NCBI GenBank assembly: GCA_002316295.1
Contig: DCDF01000284.1
Span: 1 to 15,360 of the forward strand
Reading direction: 5' to 3'
Source: Syntrophaceae bacterium UBA1062
GTDB lineage: Bacteria > Desulfobacterota > Desulfomonilia > UBA1062
Length of the DNA stretch: 15,360 bases
Shown here: positions 14,038 to 15,360 of the stretch, in pieces
How the letters are laid out: every line of letters starts with the position of its first letter
Numbering within the stretch: position 1 is the stretch's first letter
Notes under the pieces: model-generated
What the model was told of the DNA's origin: nothing
The model's input: the letters and a program-made list of their open reading frames with translations, nothing else
The model's database searches: none
Position numbers and translations under genes: made by a program

Positions 14038-15360
14038 CCGGCTCATCGCCCGATACCTGCTCGAGATGGCCAGGGGCATGGAATATCTGGATGAAAGCCC
14101 TTTCAGAGTGCAGGCATACCGCAAGGCGGCCCAGTCGATTCTCGAGACCCCCGTCCCTGTGAGCGAGGTGGTCGAGCAAGGGAGGATCTCAGGCATTCCG
14201 GGAGTGGGCAAGGGTATTGCCTCAACCATAGAGACCTGGGTGAGAGACCGTGATTTTTCGGCCGTGGAAGAGCTCAAAGCCAGGCTTCCCAGGGGTCTCG
14301 ACGAGCTTCTCAAGATTCCGGGGCTCGGCTTCAAGAGGATCAGAGCGCTGCATACCCAGTTGTCTGTCGAAACCCTCGACGATCTGCAGGAGGCGATCCG
14401 GCAGGGAAAGCTCTCCGGCATGAGGGCCTTCCCCAGGAAGTTTGTCGACAGTCTGCCCCGTTCTCTGGAAAGGGTGATGAGCTACCGGGGAAAGCTTCTC
14501 ATAAGCGCCGGCCTGAGCCGGGCCGAGGCGATGATCCTCCAGCTCGCCTCCCGGGGTGTGAAGGCCCGGGCCACCGGGCAGTGCCGGCGGTTCGCCGAGG
14601 TCATCGAGCGCATCGATATCCTGGTGGAATGCTCCGGAGAAGACCGGGAAAAGATCCTGGACTCCCTGGGAGAGCCGCACGCCGTGATCCGGAACGACAC
14701 CGTGACGGTGCCGCCTTCTGCAGGAGGACCGGTGATGGAGCTGCACCTGGTCCCCCGCGAGCGGCTGTCCCTCAGGCTTCTGCTCACCACAGGATCTGAT
14801 GCCCACATCCTGGCATTGAGGAAGCTGGCCTCGGAGATGGGAGCGGAAATCGGAGAGGATGAGATAACCCTTCGGGGCAGGCCGGTATCGGTGAGTGCGG
14901 AAGAGGACATATACCGACTTCTCGGGCTTCAGTATCTCCCGCCGGAGGTCCGAGAGGGCAGGGATTCGGAGCTGGCCCGCGCCCGCACGAACGCCGTGCC
15001 TGCACTGCTGGAAATCGGGGATATCAGGGGAACGATCCACAACCACACCGACCGGAGCGACGGGGTATCCTCCCTGCCGGCAATGGTGCGGGGAGCCATG
15101 GAAAGGGGATACCGGTGGATCGGGATCTCTGATCACAGCAAAAGCGCCTATTATGCCGGCGGGCTGGACGAGGAGGCGGTGGCGCTGCAGCACCGGGAGA
15201 TCAGTGCGCTTGGCGGGAAACTTCCGGAGATAACGATATTCAGAGGCATCGAGTCGGATATCCTCGCCGACGGGTCTCTGGATTATCCGCCGGAGATCCT
15301 TCGGCGGTTCGATTTCGTCATCGCGAGCATTCACTCGCACATGGAAATGAGCCGGCAGGC
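14030..15360 (+). CDS. polX: Family X DNA polymerase/PHP nuclease PolX, C-terminus outside window
   Basis: 443 codons are visible of a usual length near 570; the gene runs off the right edge. Bacterial PolX is a gap-filling repair polymerase with a C-terminal PHP domain that acts as 3'-5' exonuclease and AP endonuclease. Visible parts: an N-terminal 8-kDa-like helical domain (FRVQAYRKAA at 25-34), helix-hairpin-helix motifs GIPGVGKGIA (55-64) and KIPGLGFKRI (95-104), the polymerase core (about 150-290) and the PHP domain (from about 330). PHP metal ligands are in place: HNH (His337, His339), DH (His369), Glu408 and HSH (435-437). The polymerase site is degenerate: the usual GDID reads ERID (Arg194, Asp196), and the third Asp is Glu237. 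Polymerase activity is therefore doubtful, while nuclease activity is plausible. It overlaps mtaB and is probably co-transcribed with it. Confidence 0.9.
   Translation, partial: MDNRLIARYLLEMARGMEYLDESPFRVQAYRKAAQSILETPVPVSEVVEQGRISGIPGVGKGIASTIETWVRDRDFSAVEELKARLPRGLDELLKIPGLGFKRIRALHTQLSVETLDDLQEAIRQGKLSGMRAFPRKFVDSLPRSLERVMSYRGKLLISAGLSRAEAMILQLASRGVKARATGQCRRFAEVIERIDILVECSGEDREKILDSLGEPHAVIRNDTVTVPPSAGGPVMELHLVPRERLSLRLLLTTGSDAHILALRKLASEMGAEIGEDEITLRGRPVSVSAEEDIYRLLGLQYLPPEVREGRDSELARARTNAVPALLEIGDIRGTIHNHTDRSDGVSSLPAMVRGAMERGYRWIGISDHSKSAYYAGGLDEEAVALQHREISALGGKLPEITIFRGIESDILADGSLDYPPEILRRFDFVIASIHSHMEMSRQ

Noticed and set aside
14222..15340. A 372-codon open frame on the minus strand
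   Set aside because: It is the antisense of PolX. The plus-strand frame has conserved HhH, TGS and PHP motifs and starts at a TTG with a ribosome binding site, so simple ATG searches miss it.

Overview
The window looks like ordinary chromosome from a Gram-negative bacterium with an outer membrane. The evidence is a PilQ secretin, a PilP lipoprotein and a periplasm-facing TPR protein. GC content is moderate, with codons often ending in G or C. The gene set (pilMNOPQ, a HemW-like radical SAM protein, MtaB, PolX, GlgA) fits Desulfobacterota/Deltaproteobacteria-like lineages, possibly the Syntrophorhabdus side, but this is an impression from protein style and not a proven assignment. No rRNA, tRNA, CRISPR array, insertion sequence or prophage gene was seen.

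Layout, left to right. (1) Minus strand, 1-768: a membrane-anchored TPR protein (YfgM-like) followed by the first 40 codons of ftsH, with a good sigma70-type promoter at 794-823. (2) 769-1112: a gene-free stretch that includes a perfect 14-bp hairpin just behind pilQ. (3) Minus strand, 1113-6001: ftsB-like, pilM, pilN, pilO, pilP, pilQ. The genes are tightly packed with start/stop overlaps, and a consensus -10 sits directly against the ftsB-like start. (4) 6063-6338: a gene-free stretch with several inverted repeats. (5) Minus strand, 6339-7337: a cupin protein followed 3 nt later by a rhomboid protease. (6) Plus strand, 7534-9016: a 72-aa DUF2905-type membrane protein and a HemN/HemW-family radical SAM protein. 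(7) Minus strand, 9038-10381: a divergent full-length DnaA homologue, preceded by a 42% GC intergenic region with DnaA-box-like sites, then glgA (10639-12063). (8) Plus strand, 12198 to the end: a PilZ-like protein, the tRNA methylthiotransferase mtaB, and a DNA polymerase X (polX) that starts at TTG and runs off the window.

How the genes fit together. PilM-PilN-PilO-PilP form the inner-membrane alignment platform that connects to the PilQ outer-membrane secretin of a type IV pilus. The PilZ-like protein 6 kb away could belong to the same surface system, but that is inference. FtsB-like, FtsH, the TPR protein and the rhomboid are envelope biogenesis and quality-control functions. The most interesting departures from textbook families are three. 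PolX has lost two of the three catalytic aspartates of its polymerase domain but keeps the visible metal ligands of its PHP nuclease domain. The DnaA homologue has altered ATP-sensing and DNA-recognition residues and lies away from the usual dnaA-dnaN context. Two promoters (ftsB-like and DUF2905) are placed so that their transcripts would be leaderless. I did not find a clearly new multi-gene system.
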